From the NCBI RefSeq assembly GCF_033343995.1, contig NZ_CP137573.1:1550001-1614000 (forward strand): a stretch of 64,000 nt of DNA, read 5' to 3'. Source of the stretch: Streptomyces sp. HUAS YS2 (GTDB taxonomy: Bacteria; Actinomycetota; Actinomycetes; Streptomycetales; Streptomycetaceae). The notes under the pieces were generated by a model. It was not told the DNA's origin and did no database searches. It was given only the letters and a program-made list of their open reading frames with translations. Within the stretch, counting starts at the first letter, position 1, and every line of letters begins with the position of its first letter. Positions 1-7,522 of the stretch are shown in pieces. The position numbers and the translations under genes are program-made.

Positions 1-217
1 CGTCCCGCCAGCGCGGCGGGAGCTGGTCGATCAGCTCCAGCGAGCGCGGCGAGTCGTCGAGTTCCACTCCGGCCTGCGCGACCCTGGCCCGCAGGAGCTC
101 ACACTCCGCGAGCAGCTCCGCCACCCCCTCGGGATTGCGGTCGAAGGCGGCGGCGAGCGAGTCCTCCCGCTCCCCTCCGTGCCGTTTGCGCCACGCGTCC
201 AGGAATGGGATGTTCAT
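1..217 (-). CDS. Small conserved actinobacterial protein of unknown function, 3' end outside window
   Basis: The minus-strand frame reads MNIPFLDAWRKRHGGERED and continues without a stop to base 1, so the C-terminus is missing. It is a charged, helical-looking soluble protein with no membrane segment or catalytic motif that I recognise; from memory it resembles the DUF6278 family of Streptomyces. The frame stays open upstream to a stop overlapping the exonuclease gene, with GTG codons at 250 and 253, so the true start may lie slightly upstream of the ATG chosen here. It sits about 90 bp downstream of exonuclease III on the same strand. Only about 70 residues are visible, so no function is assigned. 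Confidence 0.55.
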   Translation of the reverse strand, partial: MNIPFLDAWRKRHGGEREDSLAAAFDRNPEGVAELLAECELLRARVAQAGVELDDSPRSLELIDQLPPRWRD

Positions 218-307
218 CAGCCAAGCGTCCCACTCCGGCGCCCGGCACACCACAGGGCGCGCGGGCCCCGGCAGCCGGCACGGCCCGGGGCACGGCGTCG
301 GAGCTGC

Positions 308-1087
308 TCAGACGTCCAGGTCGACGACGACCGGCGCGTGGTCGGAGGCGCCCTTGCCCTTGCGCTCCTCGCGGTCGACGTAGCTGTCCTTCACCGCGTC
401 CGCGAACGCCTTGTTGCCGTACACGAGATCGATGCGCATGCCCTTGTTCTTGGGGAAGCAGAGCTGACGGTAGTCCCAGTACGTGAACGGGTGGTCGTAC
501 TTGAGGGGGCGCGGCACCACGTCCCCGAGCCCCGCCTCGCGCAGCCCGGCGAGTGCGGCGCGCTCGGGCGCGGTGACGTGCGTCGCGCCGTCGAAGACCG
601 CGATGTCCCAGACGTCGTCGTCGGTCGGCGCGATGTTGTAGTCGCCGAGCACGGCGAAGGGACGGCCGCCGGCCGCGTCCTCGGCGACCGCGCCCTTGAG
701 CGCCTCCAGCCAGCGCAGCTTGTACGCGTAGTGCTCGTGGGCCACCTCGCGGCCGTTCGGCACGTACACCGACCAGACCCGGACCGGGCCGCAGGTGGCC
801 GAGATGGCCCGGGGCTCCTGCAGGCCCTCGTACTCCGGCCCGCCGGGCAGGCCGGTGACGACGTCCTCCAGGCCGACCTTGGAGAGCAGGGCGACGCCGT
901 TCCACCGGCCGGTCGCGTTGACCACCGACTCGTACCCCAGCTCGCGCAGCTCGTCGGTGGGGAACTGCTCGGCGGTGCACTTGGTCTCCTGGATGCACAG
1001 CACGTCCGTGCCGGTACTCTCCAGCCAGGCCAGCAGGCGGGGCAGACGGGCGGTGATCGAGTTGACGTTCCAGGTGGCGATGCGCAT
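308..1087 (-). CDS. xth: Exodeoxyribonuclease III
   Basis: A 259-residue protein of the exonuclease/endonuclease/phosphatase family. It removes nucleotides from 3' ends of duplex DNA and cleaves at abasic sites in base excision repair. Visible family motifs are the N-terminal MRIATWNVNSI, the metal-binding IQETK, the central GDYNIAP, and the C-terminal ASDHAPVVVDLDV with the catalytic Asp-His pair. The length matches bacterial ExoIII. An upstream in-frame start at 1117 would add ten residues, but the family always begins at MRIATWNVNS, so the ATG at 1087 is chosen. The neighbouring hydrolase gene lies about 40 bp upstream on the same strand. Confidence 0.93.
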   Translation of the reverse strand: MRIATWNVNSITARLPRLLAWLESTGTDVLCIQETKCTAEQFPTDELRELGYESVVNATGRWNGVALLSKVGLEDVVTGLPGGPEYEGLQEPRAISATCGPVRVWSVYVPNGREVAHEHYAYKLRWLEALKGAVAEDAAGGRPFAVLGDYNIAPTDDDVWDIAVFDGATHVTAPERAALAGLREAGLGDVVPRPLKYDHPFTYWDYRQLCFPKNKGMRIDLVYGNKAFADAVKDSYVDREERKGKGASDHAPVVVDLDV

Positions 1088-1126
1088 GAGCGCAAGCCTA
1101 ACGGCGGGGTGTGACACTCACCGCGC

Positions 1127-1759
1127 TCAGAGCTCGGCGGACTCCCCCGGTGTCAGCCGGGCGTGGTCGGCGCCGCCCAGCGCGCCGATCTGGTTGTCGT
1201 AGATCGGCCGGGCGAGGTCGGTCAGCAGGGCGTCGTGCACGTCGAAGGCGCGGCGCGGCTTCACCTCGCGCACGTAGTCGATGACCTCGGAGATCTTGTT
1301 CCACGGGGCCATCACCGGAAGCAGCAGCGTCTCCACCGGGTGGTCCGGCACGGTGAGGGCGTCGCCGGGGTGGAAGACCGCCCCGTCGACCAGGAAGCCG
1401 ACGTTGGTGATCCGCGGGATGTCCGGGTGGATCACCGCGTGCAGCTCGCCGTGCACCTGCACGTCGAAACCGGCCGCGCTGAACGTGTCGCCGTGCCCGA
1501 CGGTGTGCACCCGGCCCGGGAAGGCCGCCGAGATCTTCTCGGCGACGCTCCGCAGCGTCCAGATCTCGGCCGCCGGGTTGGCCTCCAGGCCGGCCCGCAG
1601 CCGCTCCTCGTTGAAGTGGTCGAGGTGCTCGTGCGTGACCAGCAGGACGTCCGCGCCGACGGCGGACTCCTCCTCGCTGAAGGTGCCCGGGTCGATCACG
1701 AGCGTGCGTCCGTCCTTCTCCAGGCGGACGCAGGCGTGGGTCATCTTGGTCAGCTTCAC
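1127..1759 (-). CDS. MBL-fold metal-dependent hydrolase
   Basis: A 210-residue single-domain metallo-beta-lactamase-fold protein of the UlaG-like group. The zinc motif THEHLDHF (HxHxDH) is clear at about residue 53, preceded by the strand LVIDPGTF and followed by histidines in GELHAVIHPD and FHPGDAL. The substrate cannot be read from the sequence. The GTG at 1759 is chosen because GGAG lies four bases before it; a GTG at 1774 would overlap that ribosome site. It is cytosolic, with no signal peptide, and lies between exonuclease III and the PcaDC-like fusion, all on the minus strand. Confidence 0.82.
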   Translation of the reverse strand: MKLTKMTHACVRLEKDGRTLVIDPGTFSEEESAVGADVLLVTHEHLDHFNEERLRAGLEANPAAEIWTLRSVAEKISAAFPGRVHTVGHGDTFSAAGFDVQVHGELHAVIHPDIPRITNVGFLVDGAVFHPGDALTVPDHPVETLLLPVMAPWNKISEVIDYVREVKPRRAFDVHDALLTDLARPIYDNQIGALGGADHARLTPGESAEL

Positions 1760-1811
1760 GGAACTCCACCTCACGGCGACACGGTCGGGCCTCGGGCAAG
1801 ATCACCCCAGC

Positions 1812-3095
1812 CTACGCCTGGGGCGTGGTCTCCTCCCGGACGGCCTGCTGCATCACGCGCAGGGCCGCGTTGGCGGCCGGCATCCCGCAGTAGACCGCGG
1901 TGTGGATCAGGATCTCCTTGATCTCGTCCGGGGTCAGGCCGTTGCGGAGCGCGGCCCGGGTGTGCCCGGCCAGCTCCTCCAGGTGCCCGCCGGCGATCAG
2001 GGCGGTGAGGGTGACCGTGCTGCGGGTGCGGCGGTCCAGGCCCTCGCGGGCCCACACCTCGCCCCAGGCGTACCGGGTGACCAGGTCCTGGAAGTCGGCG
2101 GCGAAGGCGGCACCTTCGTCGAGGGCCCGGTCGACGTGCGCGTCGCCGAGCACCTCCCGTCGCAGCTTGAGCCCGGCGTCGTACGGGTCGGGGCGCACCG
2201 GTCCGGCGGGCTCGGCGGCCTGGACGTGGGGGGCCCCGTCGGCGGGGACGACCGGGGCGGGCGCGATCACGACGGCCGGCGCGCCGAGCGGGGCCGACAG
2301 TGCGCCCTGGGCGTCGAGGGCCGTGCCGGTGAAGTGCTGGACCAGCAGATCGGTGACGGCGGCGGGCTGCTCGACCGGGGCGAGGTGTGAGGCGCCGGGA
2401 ACGACGGCGAGCCGGGCGTCGGCGATCCCGGCGACCAGGGTGCGCGCCTCGGCGGGCCCCGTGACCTGGTCCTCGGAGCCGACGAGCACGAGCGCGGGCA
2501 CACCGATCCGGCCGAGGGCCTCGCGGACGTCGAACGCGGCGAGCGCCTCGCAGGCGGCCACGTAGCAGGCCATGTCGGTGGTGCGCACCATCTGTACGGC
2601 CCAGTCGACGATGGCCGGCTGGGCGGCGGCGAAGCCGGGCGTGAACCACTGTTCGGGCGCGGAGCGGGCCATCGGGTCGAGACCGTGGGTCCGGACGATC
2701 ACGCCGCGCTGGCGGAACTCGTCGGCGGTGCCGAACCGGGGCGAGGTGGCCACCAGGGCGAGCGAGGCGACCCGGTGGGGTGCGCGCAGCGCCAGGTCGA
2801 GGCCGATGGCGCCGCCGATGGAGATGCCCGCGTAGGCGAAGCGCTGGATCCCCGACTCGTCGAGGGTGGCGAGCAGCCGGTCGCCGAGTTCGGCGACGGA
2901 TTCCGCGGGCTCGGCGGGGGCGCCGCCGTGGCCGGGGAGGTCGAAGCGGAAGACCCGCCACTGGCCCGTCAGCTCGGGAATCTGCCGGTCCCACATGTGC
3001 CAGGTGGTGCCGAGCGAGGCACCCAGGACCAGTACGGGGGCCTCCTCCGGCCCGTCCAGGCGGTATTGAAGGCTCCCGGCCTTCGTCTCGCTCAC
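1812..3095 (-). CDS. pcaL: 3-oxoadipate enol-lactonase / 4-carboxymuconolactone decarboxylase fusion
   Basis: A 427-residue two-domain protein. Residues 1 to about 262 are an alpha/beta hydrolase with nucleophile Ser92 in GISIGG, an oxyanion region GASLGT and the catalytic His in PGASHLAP. An Ala/Pro-rich linker of about 35 residues leads to a carboxymuconolactone decarboxylase domain (about 305-420) with EELAGHTRAALRNG and HTAVYCGMPAANAA. Together these steps turn gamma-carboxymuconolactone into 3-oxoadipate in the protocatechuate branch of the beta-ketoadipate pathway. The start is GTG after GGAG. No other pca gene is in the window, so this copy stands apart from any protocatechuate operon and its real substrate is less certain. 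Confidence 0.85.
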   Translation of the reverse strand: MSETKAGSLQYRLDGPEEAPVLVLGASLGTTWHMWDRQIPELTGQWRVFRFDLPGHGGAPAEPAESVAELGDRLLATLDESGIQRFAYAGISIGGAIGLDLALRAPHRVASLALVATSPRFGTADEFRQRGVIVRTHGLDPMARSAPEQWFTPGFAAAQPAIVDWAVQMVRTTDMACYVAACEALAAFDVREALGRIGVPALVLVGSEDQVTGPAEARTLVAGIADARLAVVPGASHLAPVEQPAAVTDLLVQHFTGTALDAQGALSAPLGAPAVVIAPAPVVPADGAPHVQAAEPAGPVRPDPYDAGLKLRREVLGDAHVDRALDEGAAFAADFQDLVTRYAWGEVWAREGLDRRTRSTVTLTALIAGGHLEELAGHTRAALRNGLTPDEIKEILIHTAVYCGMPAANAALRVMQQAVREETTPQA

Positions 3096-3232
3096 GTGCT
3101 CACACTCCTCATCTCGAAGCCCTCACCGCCCAGTGCGAGGTGCGCCGCGCGGCGCGCGTGCATCGTACAAGCGGACGACGGCGCCGCTGCGTTCCGCCGA
3201 CCGGGCGCCCCGGCGGCCGACCGGGGAACGGG

Positions 3233-3267
3233 CCGGCCCGGGCCTCCCGCGAGGGGACCCGGGCCGG
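3233..3267. terminator. Hairpin terminator downstream of the first TetR gene
   Basis: CCGGCCCGGG at 3233-3242 pairs perfectly with CCCGGGCCGG at 3258-3267 around a 15-base loop that itself has a short CCTC/GAGG pairing. It lies just past the stop of the minus-strand TetR gene and before the start of the lactonase fusion. There is no T-tract, as is usual in Streptomyces. Confidence 0.55.
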
Positions 3268-3288
3268 ATGGGTCGAACGCTTGTGGTC

Positions 3289-3867
3289 CTAGCGGTTCAG
3301 CCAGGCGAGTTCGGCTTCGATGGCGCCGGTCATCAGGGTCCGGGCGTGGGAGATCCGCAGCGTGCCGCTGAGCCAGCGCATGCTGAGGCCCTCCAGTACC
3401 GCGGTGAGGCGCTCGGCCGAGGCCGCGAGGTCGGCGGCGGCCGCCATCGGCTGGATCTGGCCCAGCATGGCCGCCACCTCCTGCACCCACACCAGGGTGG
3501 CCTTGGCGAGGTCCTCGCGCAGCTCCTCGTCGAAGACGGCGCTCGCCCGGAGTTCGCCCCAGGCGCTGCTGTTCTCCCTGACCTCGACCGTGTCCTGGAG
3601 TTCCAGCAGCAGGGTCTGCTCCAGCTCCTCCCGCGGGCCGAGCGGCTCCGCGTCGGGATCGCGCTCCGTGGTGTAGCGCGCGGCGCGGTCGTTGATGAAC
3701 TCGAGCGTCTGACGGAGGATCCCGGCGCGGTCCTTGAAGTGGTAATAGATGAGAGCCGTGGACACGCCCGCTTCGGCGGCCAGCTCCTCCACACGCAGAC
3801 CGCGGACGCCGCGCCGGGCGATCACCCGGGCGGCGGCTTCGAGGATCTGAGTACTCCGAGACGCCAT
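3289..3867 (-). CDS. TetR-family repressor, twin of the one at 5176
   Basis: A 192-residue TetR/AcrR-type repressor. The N-terminal helix-turn-helix covers residues about 7-53 and includes RVEELAAEAGVSTALIYYHF; the rest is a ligand-binding domain. The DNA-binding half is almost identical to that of the second TetR (5176-5760), with ILEAAARVIARRGVRG against ILEGAARVIARRGVRG, so both should read the same operator. It starts only 34 bp after the stop of the secreted agmatine deiminase and probably shares its transcript. No copy of the palindrome precedes it directly, which fits expression from the promoter upstream of the enzyme. An agmatine or polyamine ligand is inferred from context. Confidence 0.85.
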   Translation of the reverse strand: MASRSTQILEAAARVIARRGVRGLRVEELAAEAGVSTALIYYHFKDRAGILRQTLEFINDRAARYTTERDPDAEPLGPREELEQTLLLELQDTVEVRENSSAWGELRASAVFDEELREDLAKATLVWVQEVAAMLGQIQPMAAAADLAASAERLTAVLEGLSMRWLSGTLRISHARTLMTGAIEAELAWLNR

Positions 3868-3901
3868 GCCGGGAACCTTACCGGACCCCTTCTCCGCCTG
3901 G

Positions 3902-5062
3902 TCACACGGCCGGAGGCGCCACCGGCTGCGACTGCGTGGCGCAGTGGATGCCGCCGCCGCCGGAGGCGATGTTGTCGATCCTGACCTGGACGACGACGCG
4001 GCCCGGGTAGGCGTTCCGCAGGATCGAGTACGCCACGTCGTCGGCGTAGCCGTCGCCGAACTGCGGGACCAGGACCGCGCCGTTCACGGTGTAGTAGTTG
4101 GTGTAGCTGGACAGGAAGTCCGTGCCCCGGCCCCGGATGTAGCGCCGGTCCGGTCCGGGAAGCTCGGTGATGGTGAGCCGGCGGCCCTGGGCGTCGGTGG
4201 CGCTCTGCAGGGCACGCTTGGTCTCGTCGTACACGGCGACCCACTTGCTGTTCGTACCGGGCCCCGGCTGGTCGAGCATCACGTGGCCCGGCGCGACGAA
4301 GCGCGCCAGGCAGTCGATGTGACAGTCGGTGATGTCCTGCCCGGCCAGGCCCGGGACCCAGATGACCTTGTCGATGCCGAGGGACGACTTCAGCGCCTGC
4401 TCGACCTGAGCCTGGCTCATGCCCGGATTGCGGTTGGGGTTCACCAGTGAGCTGACCGTCGCCATCAGGGTGCCCTGGCCGTCGGTCTCCAGCGATCCGC
4501 CCTCCCCGACGAACGGGGCCTGGATCCGGTCGACGCCGTACTGGGTGAGGAGGGTCGCGGCGGCCGCGGCGTCGTTGGCGAAGGGCTGGTAGTAGGTCGT
4601 GCCCGTCTTGCCCCAGCCGTTGAAGTTGGTGTCCACACCGGCGACGGCCCCGGGGGCGACCACGAACGTGGGGCCGAAGTCCCGGATCCACAGGTCGTCG
4701 TTGGGGATCTCGACGACGTCGATGCCGTAGTACGCCCCCGCTCCGCAGTAGTAGCGGGCGTCCGCCGCCTGCTCGGGCCGGGCGAGCATCACGACCGGCT
4801 CGAAGCGGGAGATCTGGTACGCGACGCGGGCGATGTCGTCGCGGACCGCTCCGATCTGGGTGGACCACACCGACGACAGCGCCGGCCACGCCATGAAGGT
4901 GCGCACGTGCGGGTCGGTCTCCGCGGGGATACGGAGGGTGGCGCCGGACGGGGCCGTGGCCGCGCCGGCGGCGGAGGGCAGCGCGGTGCCGAGCGCGGCG
5001 AGCGGCAGGGCGGCGGCGCCGAGCTGGAGCAGGCGGCGCCGGGAGGTGACGGGCGTGTCCAT
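3902..5062 (-). CDS. Tat-exported agmatine deiminase-family protein
   Basis: A 386-residue peptidyl-arginine-deiminase-fold enzyme that should hydrolyse agmatine to N-carbamoylputrescine and ammonia. The N-terminus has a twin-arginine signal (TSRRRLLQLGAAALPLAAL) followed by an Ala-rich cleavage region, so it is predicted to leave the cytoplasm. Family motifs are FMAWPAL, NDDLWIRDFGPTF, NFNGWGKT, GEGGSLETDGQGT and the catalytic cysteine (Cys374) in GGGGIHCATQSQP. The start at 5062 is chosen because the Tat motif follows directly; the open frame extends a further 27 codons into the promoter. An 18-bp palindrome lies about 50 bp upstream. An exported member beside a cytosolic one is unusual. 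Confidence 0.87.
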   Translation of the reverse strand: MDTPVTSRRRLLQLGAAALPLAALGTALPSAAGAATAPSGATLRIPAETDPHVRTFMAWPALSSVWSTQIGAVRDDIARVAYQISRFEPVVMLARPEQAADARYYCGAGAYYGIDVVEIPNDDLWIRDFGPTFVVAPGAVAGVDTNFNGWGKTGTTYYQPFANDAAAAATLLTQYGVDRIQAPFVGEGGSLETDGQGTLMATVSSLVNPNRNPGMSQAQVEQALKSSLGIDKVIWVPGLAGQDITDCHIDCLARFVAPGHVMLDQPGPGTNSKWVAVYDETKRALQSATDAQGRRLTITELPGPDRRYIRGRGTDFLSSYTNYYTVNGAVLVPQFGDGYADDVAYSILRNAYPGRVVVQVRIDNIASGGGGIHCATQSQPVAPPAV

Positions 5063-5112
5063 GGGGACTCCTCGAGTGAGGGGGCGGGAGGAAGTGATCG
5101 GCATCCTGGCCC

Positions 5113-5130
5113 AGACTAAAAATTCAGTCA
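5113..5130. promoter_or_regulatory. 18-bp TetR operator between agmatine deiminase 1 and tetR 2
   Basis: AGACTAAA-AA-TTCAGTCA is an 8-2-8 inverted repeat. One half is identical to, and the other close to, the perfect palindrome at 5793-5810. It lies between the divergent secreted deiminase (start 5062) and TetR gene (start 5176), where a repressor would control both. The sequence is directly visible; binding by the twin TetR proteins is inferred. Confidence 0.7.
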
Positions 5131-5175
5131 ATACATGAGACACTGACCGTCCAGACCGGACGAAGGGGGAAGCAC

Positions 5176-5760
5176 GTGCCGACGGACCGCCGAACGGCCA
5201 TCCTGGAGGGAGCCGCCCGGGTCATCGCCCGCCGCGGGGTCCGCGGGATGCGGGTGGAGGAGCTGGCCGCCGAGGCCGGGGTGTCCACCGCGCTGGTCTA
5301 CTACCACTTCAAGGACCGGGCGGGCATTCTGCGCCACACCCTGGAGTTCATCAGCGACCGCGCGGATCGCTACACGGCCGGGGCGGACGACGCCGGCGAC
5401 GCACCGGACCCCAGGACGGAGCTGGAGCGGACCCTGCTCCTGGAGTTCCAGGACCTCCCCGAGGTGCGCGAGAACAGCACGGCCTGGGGCGAACTGCGCG
5501 CCACCGCGGTCTTCGACGCCGAGCTGCGCACGGACCTGACCAAGGCGGTGCTGAGCTGGATCCACGACGTCGCGGACCTCCTCGGACAGGCCCGGCCGGA
5601 CGCTCCCGCCCCGGCGCACACGGCGTCGGCCGAGCGCCTGACGGCACTCCTGGAGGGGCTCAGCACGCGGTGGCTGAGCGGCGCACTCCCGCTGGGGCAC
5701 GCGCGCGAACTGATGCGGGAGGCGATATCGGTGGAGACCGAGCACCTGAGCCACCACTGA
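5176..5760 (+). CDS. TetR-family repressor, twin of the one at 3289
   Basis: A 194-residue TetR-type repressor. The N-terminal helix-turn-helix includes RVEELAAEAGVSTALVYYHF, nearly identical to the regulator at 3289-3867, while the C-terminal ligand domains differ more. The GTG start follows GAAGGGGGA. It is divergent from the secreted agmatine deiminase and lies upstream of the cytosolic one on the same strand, with a palindromic operator on each side. The likely role is autoregulated control of both deiminases in response to agmatine or a related amine; the ligand is an inference. Confidence 0.86.
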   Translation: MPTDRRTAILEGAARVIARRGVRGMRVEELAAEAGVSTALVYYHFKDRAGILRHTLEFISDRADRYTAGADDAGDAPDPRTELERTLLLEFQDLPEVRENSTAWGELRATAVFDAELRTDLTKAVLSWIHDVADLLGQARPDAPAPAHTASAERLTALLEGLSTRWLSGALPLGHARELMREAISVETEHLSHH

Positions 5761-5792
5761 GCGACGGTGGGCGGTGGGGTGCTTGGATGGTT

Positions 5793-5810
5793 TGACTGAA
5801 TTTTCAGTCA
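5793..5810. promoter_or_regulatory. Perfect 18-bp TetR operator upstream of agmatine deiminase 2
   Basis: TGACTGAA-TT-TTCAGTCA is a perfect 8-2-8 inverted repeat about 100 bp before the cytosolic agmatine deiminase. It matches the site at 5113-5130. The size and symmetry fit a TetR dimer site. Confidence 0.75.
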
Positions 5811-5911
5811 CTGCCACAGTGGCGACACGAAGGTCGTCCACCCCACGGAACGGCGATTCCGCCGCGAAGCGCGCACCCTGTTCACAACAGGTCTCATGAT
5901 CGGAGCCCCCC

Positions 5912-6931
5912 ATGCCCGACCTCCGCCGACTGGCCGCCGAGTGGGAGAGCCACGCCCGCACCTTCATGTCGTGGCCCGCGCTGGAGTCGGTCTGGGAGGA
6001 CGACCTGCCCTACGTCCGCGAGGACATCGCCCGCGTCGCCCGGGCCATCGGGGAGTACGAGGCCGTGGTGATGATGGCCCGCCCGGAGCAGGTGGCGGCC
6101 GCCCAGAAGGCGTGCGGTTCCCAGGTCGAGGTCATCCCGCTGGCCAACGACGACTTGTGGGCCCGCGACATCGTCCCCGTCTTCGTCGAGGAGGACGGCG
6201 ACGTCGTCGGCGTCGACTTCAACTTCAACGGCTGGGGCAACAAGCAGGTCCACACCAACGACGCCAAGATCGGCCGCAAACTCCTCACCGAGTACGACAT
6301 CCCCCGCGTCCAGGCACCCCTCGTCGCCGAAGGCGGCTCCTTCGAGACCGACGGCGAAGGCACCCTCCTCATCACCGAAAGCTCGATCGTCAACGACAAC
6401 CGCAACCGCGGAAAGAGCCAGACCCAGATCGAGACCGAACTCAAGGAAACCCTCGGCATCCAGAAGGTCATCTGGCTCAAGGGCGTACGCGGCGAAGACA
6501 TCACCGACGCCCACGTCGACAGCCTCGTCCGCTTCACCGCCCCCGGCGTCATCCTCCTGGACCGCGCCTTCCCCGCAATGCCCGCCGACTCCTGGTCCCG
6601 CTCCTCCGACCAGGCCAAGGCCGTCCTCAGCCAAGCCACCGACGCCCACGGCCGCAGCTTCGAAGTCATCGACCTCCCCCAGCCCGACCCCGACCGCATC
6701 CCCGGCTACAGCGACGACTTCCTCTCCACCTACGCCAACTTCTACATCGCCAACGACGCCGTCATCATGCCCAAGTTCGGCGACAAGAAGGCCGACAAGC
6801 GGGCGAGGGGGATCCTCCAGGAACACTTCCCCGACCGCGACATCGTCCCCGTCAGCATCGACACCATCGCCACCGGCGGCGGCGGCATCCACTGCGCCAC
6901 CCACGACCAGCCCGGCGAGCCGGTCGACTAG
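5912..6931 (+). CDS. aguA: Agmatine deiminase, cytosolic
   Basis: A 339-residue agmatine iminohydrolase converting agmatine to N-carbamoylputrescine. It has no signal peptide. Motifs match the family: FMSWPALESVW, NDDLWARDIVPVF, NFNGWGNK, AEGGSFETDGEGT, TDAHVDSLVRF and the nucleophilic cysteine (Cys328) in GGGGIHCATHDQP. It aligns along its length with the exported protein at 3902-5062, so the two are paralogues. No N-carbamoylputrescine amidase gene is nearby. The perfect TetR palindrome lies upstream. The stop is six bases from the end of the convergent gene, leaving no room for a separate terminator. Confidence 0.92.
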   Translation: MPDLRRLAAEWESHARTFMSWPALESVWEDDLPYVREDIARVARAIGEYEAVVMMARPEQVAAAQKACGSQVEVIPLANDDLWARDIVPVFVEEDGDVVGVDFNFNGWGNKQVHTNDAKIGRKLLTEYDIPRVQAPLVAEGGSFETDGEGTLLITESSIVNDNRNRGKSQTQIETELKETLGIQKVIWLKGVRGEDITDAHVDSLVRFTAPGVILLDRAFPAMPADSWSRSSDQAKAVLSQATDAHGRSFEVIDLPQPDPDRIPGYSDDFLSTYANFYIANDAVIMPKFGDKKADKRARGILQEHFPDRDIVPVSIDTIATGGGGIHCATHDQPGEPVD

Positions 6932-6937
6932 GTCCGG

Positions 6938-7522
6938 TCAGGGAGTGGTCGTGGACACCACGTACACGCGGGGGCTCGCCGGGTCGGTCATGTCGATCGT
7001 GATGTCCTGGTAGGGCCGCGGCGAGGGGTGCTCGACGGTGATGCCGGACCACTCGTGGCCGTCGGTGAAGTTCCAGCCCGCGATGTCCGCGTCGCGGTCG
7101 CTGATGGCGACCTCGCCGTCGCGCAGGTCGGAGCGGCTGGAGCCGACCTTGAGCAGGAACTCGTCGAGCCGCTGGGCCGAGGTGGTGAACTGCACGTACA
7201 GCCGGCTCGACTTCCAGTTGCTGGTCTCGTAGTACGCGACGTTCGTGGCCCCGGTGGGGATCGGGATCTCGAAGATCCGGCGCTTCATCTGGGACGGCCA
7301 GGTGTCCCGCAGCCCGGTCGCCGAGGACTCGCGTTCCTTGTCGAGTCCGCTGTCGCGGCTCTGGTTGGCGGAGATCACGAGATAGCCGGCCGGGATGCCG
7401 ATCAGGAGCACGATCACGATCGCCGTGAGCCAGCGGCGGCGCAGCCGGTGCCGCCGGTCCTCGGGGGGCCGGGGGTCCTCCTCGCGGGAGGTGGGCTGGG
7501 GCGGGACGGTGGAGGTGCTCAT
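6938..7522 (-). CDS. Membrane-anchored protein of unknown function, last gene of the sugar module
   Basis: A 194-residue protein with a short basic cytoplasmic N-terminus, one membrane segment (about residues 31-51, WLTAIVIVLLIGIPAGYLVI) and an extracytoplasmic domain of about 140 residues rich in beta-type and polar sequence. I do not recognise the family and see no catalytic motif. Its ATG overlaps the stop of the ROK kinase (ATGA), so it is translationally coupled to the sugar operon. The arrangement suggests an envelope-associated accessory protein, which is inference only. Confidence 0.7.
   Translation of the reverse strand: MSTSTVPPQPTSREEDPRPPEDRRHRLRRRWLTAIVIVLLIGIPAGYLVISANQSRDSGLDKERESSATGLRDTWPSQMKRRIFEIPIPTGATNVAYYETSNWKSSRLYVQFTTSAQRLDEFLLKVGSSRSDLRDGEVAISDRDADIAGWNFTDGHEWSGITVEHPSPRPYQDITIDMTDPASPRVYVVSTTTP

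Noticed and set aside
179..1114. Long plus-strand open frame opposite exonuclease III
   Set aside because: It is antisense to a clear xth gene and its translation lacks any family motif; such frames are common at this base composition.
1812..3095. A complete protocatechuate operon
   Set aside because: Only the fused lactonase/decarboxylase is present; the neighbours are unrelated, so no pathway cluster is claimed.
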